This document shows positions 61,616 to 64,000 of a stretch of 64,000 nucleotides of DNA, piece by piece. Made by a program: the position numbers and the translations under genes. The notes beneath the pieces were generated by a model. That model was not told the origin of the DNA, did no database searches, and saw only the letters and a list, made by a program, of their open reading frames with translations. The DNA lies in the NCBI GenBank assembly GCA_024234815.1, contig JACKNO010000001.1:620001-684000 (forward strand), read 5' to 3'. Every line of letters begins with the position of its first letter. Position 1 is the stretch's first letter. The stretch comes from Pseudomonadales bacterium. GTDB taxonomy: Bacteria > Pseudomonadota > Gammaproteobacteria > Pseudomonadales > Halieaceae.

Positions 61616-63409
61616 ATGCCAGCATATAAGGCGCCCTTGCGCGATATCAGCTTTGTGATGAACGAGTTGCTCGAGTCAGAGAAGCTCTACCAGACCCTTC
61701 CCGGCTATGAGGAAGCGACCGCTGATCTCATGAACGCCATTGTCGAGGAGGGTGCCAAGTTTTCCGAGAATGTGCTGTCTCCCCTGAACCAGACCGGTGA
61801 CGAAGAAGGTTGCCACTGGACAGAGAAGGGTGTGACTACCCCGAAGGGTTTCGCCGATGCCTATCACCAGTATGTGGCCAACGGTTGGCCGGCACTGAGT
61901 GCCCCCACAGAAGTTGGCGGCCAGGGTATGCCCAACCTCATGGGTATCGTCATTAACGAAATGGCCGGAACCGCCAACTGGTCCTGGCTGATGTATCCCG
62001 GCCTGAGCCACGGTGCTGTGAAGACGATAGAAGAGCACGGCGACGCCGAGCAAAAGCAGAAGTACCTGACCAAACTGGTTGAAGGTGCCTGGACTGGCAC
62101 CATGTGCCTGACCGAAGCGCACTGCGGCAGCGACCTGGGAATGTTGCGCACCAAAGCTGAACCCCAGGCCGATGGCAGCTACGCCATAACCGGCACCAAG
62201 ATATTTATCAGCGCCGGCGAGCACGACATGGCCGAGAACATCGTACACATCGTACTGGCCCGCCTGCCGGACGCCCCCGAGGGCACCAAGGGAATCTCCC
62301 TGTTTATCGTGCCCAAGTTCAATGTCAATGAAGACGGCAGCGTGGGTGACCGCAACGCCGTGCACTGTGCGTCCATCGAGAAGAAAATGGGTATCAAGGC
62401 ATCCGCCACCTGCGTGATGAACTTTGACGGCGCCAGGGGCTACCTCATCGGGCCGCCCAACAGGGGCCTGAACTGCATGTTTACCTTCATGAATACCGCT
62501 CGTATCGGCACCGCCATACAGGGCCTGGCCCACGGCCAGTTGTCCTATACCGGCGCCCTGACGTATGCCCGGGAACGGCTGGCGATGCGCAGCCTGAGCG
62601 GGCCGAAGAACCCCGACGGACCGGCGGACCCCATCATTGTGCATCCCAACGTGCGGCGCATGCTCCTCACCCAGAAGGCCTTTGTGGAGGGAAGCCGCGC
62701 CTTTTTGTACTTCCTGGCACAACTCGGCGATATCGTTGATGCCGGTGATGAGAAGCAGGCCAAGTCGGCCGACAACCTGCTTGCGCTGCTGACACCAATC
62801 GGCAAGGCATTTGTGACTGAAACCGGCTTTGAAGCCGCCAACCTTGGCGTTCAGGTCTATGGTGGACACGGATTCATCAAGGAATGGGGCATGGAGCAGA
62901 TCGTTCGCGATGCGCGCATTTCCATGCTCTACGAGGGCACCACAGGCATCCAGGCGCTGGATTTGTTGGGCCGCAAGGTCCTGGGCAGTGGCGGTAAGCT
63001 GCTGCTTGGTTTTACCGCGATGATCGACGAGTTCTGCGCGGCCAACAGCGACCAGGAAGATGCAGAGTTCATCAGCGTACTCAAGGCTTACAGCGAAGAG
63101 TGGCTGACCCTCTCAATGAAAATCGGGGAGGCTGCCATGCAGAACCCGGAAGAGGCGGGTGCCGCTGCGGTGGATTACCTGATGTACAGCGGTTACGTCA
63201 CACTGGCCTATTTCTGGGCGCGAATGGCGGTACTGTCACGCAAGAAGATTGCTGAAGCGGACGGGGATGTATCGTTCTACGAGGCTAAAGTGCTCACCGC
63301 CCGCTTCTATTTTGACCGCCTGTTGCCCCGTACCGAGGCCCACAAAGAAATGATGCTCTCCGGTGCGGATAACCTGATGGACATGCCGGTAGCCCTGTTT
63401 GAGTTCTAG
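61616..63409 (+). CDS. Acyl-CoA dehydrogenase with C-terminal extension domain
   Basis: A 597-residue flavoprotein that oxidises acyl-CoA at the alpha-beta carbons. The N-terminal and middle domains bind FAD and substrate (MCLTEAHCGSDLGMLRTKA, ITGTKIFISAGEHD). The C-terminal helical domain carries GGHGFIKEWGMEQIVRDARISMLYEGTTGIQALDL, with the catalytic Glu in YEGT. About 130 further residues form the extra C-terminal domain of the DmdC/FadE5-like group. Members act on fatty acyl-CoA or methylthiopropionyl-CoA; which one here cannot be told. A GAGGTAG ribosome site precedes the ATG. A strong terminator follows. Confidence 0.9.
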   Translation: MPAYKAPLRDISFVMNELLESEKLYQTLPGYEEATADLMNAIVEEGAKFSENVLSPLNQTGDEEGCHWTEKGVTTPKGFADAYHQYVANGWPALSAPTEVGGQGMPNLMGIVINEMAGTANWSWLMYPGLSHGAVKTIEEHGDAEQKQKYLTKLVEGAWTGTMCLTEAHCGSDLGMLRTKAEPQADGSYAITGTKIFISAGEHDMAENIVHIVLARLPDAPEGTKGISLFIVPKFNVNEDGSVGDRNAVHCASIEKKMGIKASATCVMNFDGARGYLIGPPNRGLNCMFTFMNTARIGTAIQGLAHGQLSYTGALTYARERLAMRSLSGPKNPDGPADPIIVHPNVRRMLLTQKAFVEGSRAFLYFLAQLGDIVDAGDEKQAKSADNLLALLTPIGKAFVTETGFEAANLGVQVYGGHGFIKEWGMEQIVRDARISMLYEGTTGIQALDLLGRKVLGSGGKLLLGFTAMIDEFCAANSDQEDAEFISVLKAYSEEWLTLSMKIGEAAMQNPEEAGAAAVDYLMYSGYVTLAYFWARMAVLSRKKIAEADGDVSFYEAKVLTARFYFDRLLPRTEAHKEMMLSGADNLMDMPVALFEF

Positions 63410-63461
63410 CACCAGGTTGCTGCATGGGAAGTCTGCTCGCATGGGGTGACTTTCCCGCTTC

Positions 63462-63504
63462 AAGGGGAGAGAATGCGCACAGTTGTTCTCTCCCCTTTTT
63501 TTTT
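63462..63504 (+). terminator. Rho-independent terminator after the acyl-CoA dehydrogenase gene
   Basis: AAGGGGAGAGAA (63462-63473) and TTCTCTCCCCTT (63486-63497) pair perfectly across a 12-base loop and end in a run of nine T bases (63496-63504). Confidence 0.92.
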
Positions 63505-63514
63505 GAAATTCAAA

Positions 63515-63718
63515 ATGACTGATAAACAGGACAAGAGTTACGAGAACCGCCTCCACCCCGAGGACCAGGCGCGTGTGGATGAGTTTATCCGGCGCGGCGT
63601 CAACTCCGTGGAGCGTAAACCCTTCCGCCCGCTGCGCCTGCTGCTGATCCTGGTTGGCATTGTGCTGGGCCTGAGTATCTTCAGCCAGTACCTCGCCCAC
63701 TGGGCCGGGATTTACTAG
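63515..63718 (+). CDS. DUF3094 small membrane protein
   Basis: A 67-residue protein of the DUF3094 family found in pseudomonads and relatives. The N-terminal half is charged (NRLHPEDQARVDEFIRRGVNSVERKPFRPL). One membrane helix spans about 44-62. Function is unknown. The ATG at 63515 lies 10 bases after the T-run of the preceding terminator; the ribosome site is weak and no separate promoter is obvious. Transcription may depend on read-through. Confidence 0.78.
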   Translation: MTDKQDKSYENRLHPEDQARVDEFIRRGVNSVERKPFRPLRLLLILVGIVLGLSIFSQYLAHWAGIY

Positions 63719-63748
63719 TGGCAGTCACCACTGCCGCTTCCCGGGGCA

Positions 63749-63777
63749 TTGGTTCCGTCAGCAGCTTTTGGTATAGT
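63749..63777 (+). promoter_or_regulatory. Sigma-70 promoter of tRNA-Pro
   Basis: TTGGTT (63749-63754), a 17-base spacer and TATAGT (63772-63777, five of six), followed by a GC-rich stretch (AGCGCGCCC) typical of the discriminator of stringently controlled stable-RNA genes. Confidence 0.68.
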
Positions 63778-63794
63778 AGCGCGCCCTAAAAAAT

Positions 63795-63871
63795 CGGTGT
63801 GTGGCGCAGCCTGGTAGCGCACTTCCTTCGGGAGGAAGGGGTCGGAGGTTCGAATCCTCTCACACCGACCA
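63795..63871 (+). tRNA. proK: tRNA-Pro, anticodon CGG
   Basis: A 77-base tRNA with the CCA end encoded. The acceptor stem pairs CGGTGTG with CACACCG. The D stem is GCGC/GCGC. The anticodon stem CTTCC/GGAAG holds the loop TTCGGGA with anticodon CGG, which reads CCG codons. The T loop TTCGAAT is standard. It closely resembles E. coli proK. Confidence 0.97.
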
Positions 63872-63889
63872 ATTTTTAATCCTATAGTT

Positions 63890-63963
63890 TCCAATGCGTC
63901 CTTAAAGCCCTGTTTTACAGGGCTTTTTTGTTTATACTGTGTCCAAGGCCGTCCAATGCGTCC
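63890..63963 (+). repeat. Direct repeats flanking the tRNA-Pro terminator, possible integrase attachment region
   Basis: TCCAATGCGTCC occurs at 63890-63901 and again at 63952-63963, on either side of the terminator. GTCCAA also occurs at 63941-63946 and 63951-63956. Short repeated GTCC-type boxes just behind a tRNA resemble arm-type binding sites of tyrosine integrases. No integrase gene is in the window, which ends at 64000. Confidence 0.45.
63904..63929 (+). terminator. Rho-independent terminator after tRNA-Pro
   Basis: AAAGCCCTG (63904-63912), loop TTTTA, CAGGGCTTT (63918-63926) and a T-run to 63929. Confidence 0.93.
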
Positions 63964-64000
63964 GATCCCATACCGTCACATTTGGCGGTACTTAGGGCGG

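Noticed and set aside
63956..64000. Start of a possible coding frame (ATG at 63956) running off the window end
   Set aside because: Only 15 codons are visible, no ribosome site precedes it, and it lies in the repeat region.
1..64000. CRISPR arrays, rRNA genes, insertion sequences or prophage
   Set aside because: No regularly spaced repeats, rRNA-like sequence, transposase or phage structural gene was seen.

Overview
The window is a dense, GC-rich chromosomal segment of a gammaproteobacterium. Gene order and protein sequence suggest an aerobic marine lineage of the Cellvibrionales/Halieaceae type. This is inference: the evidence is the priA-argS-SPOR-hslVU-ubiEJB-hisIE-tatABC order, the ponA/pilMNOPQ-aroKB-gltBD-hemE order, a fused bioH-bioC, and a 16-residue-class acyl-CoA dehydrogenase with an extra C-terminal domain. 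Almost all of the window is core housekeeping DNA. There is no CRISPR array, no rRNA and no recognisable transposase.

Layout. 1-691 holds no gene I can support. 692-3175 (minus) has an acetyltransferase, a hotdog thioesterase and an NhaC-type antiporter. 3404-8291 (plus) has a DMT transporter, a FAN1-like VRR-NUC nuclease and an XPD/DinG-like iron-sulfur helicase that carries its own N-terminal nuclease-like motif. 8293-13023 is a singlet-oxygen-type stress module: an ECF sigma factor and its ChrR anti-sigma (plus) diverge from an FAD oxidoreductase, a DUF1365 protein and a cyclopropane-synthase-like methyltransferase (minus), with matching ECF-type promoters between them. 13346-16135 is the three-gene proton-pumping transhydrogenase. 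16357-17439 is a hemerythrin with a Lys/Ala-rich tail.

17384-31651 (minus) is a long run of housekeeping genes: priA, argS, an FtsN-like SPOR protein, hslVU, a DUF971 protein, ubiE-ubiJ-ubiB, hisI-hisE, tatABC and an MsbA-like exporter. A textbook heat-shock (sigma-32) promoter lies just upstream of hslV. rpmE and a malic enzyme follow on the plus strand. PBP1A (minus) diverges from pilMNOPQ-aroK-aroB, then gltB-gltD and hemE.

50044-56840 is mostly minus strand: cysE, a TrmB-like methyltransferase, then comF-modA-modB-modC-srkA, with a plus-strand hexapeptide acyltransferase between. 56921-61424 is the biotin operon bioB-bioF-bioHC-bioD with a clear sigma-70 promoter. An acyl-CoA dehydrogenase, a DUF3094 protein and tRNA-Pro(CGG) close the window. 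Directly after the tRNA terminator, short direct repeats suggest an integrase attachment region, but the window ends before any integrase can be seen.

The most notable items are the ECF/ChrR lipid module with its divergent promoter pair, the nuclease plus nuclease-helicase pair, the tailed hemerythrin, the heat-shock promoter and leader hairpin of hslVU, and the tRNA-Pro flank. Coordinates and motifs were read by eye; no database search was run.
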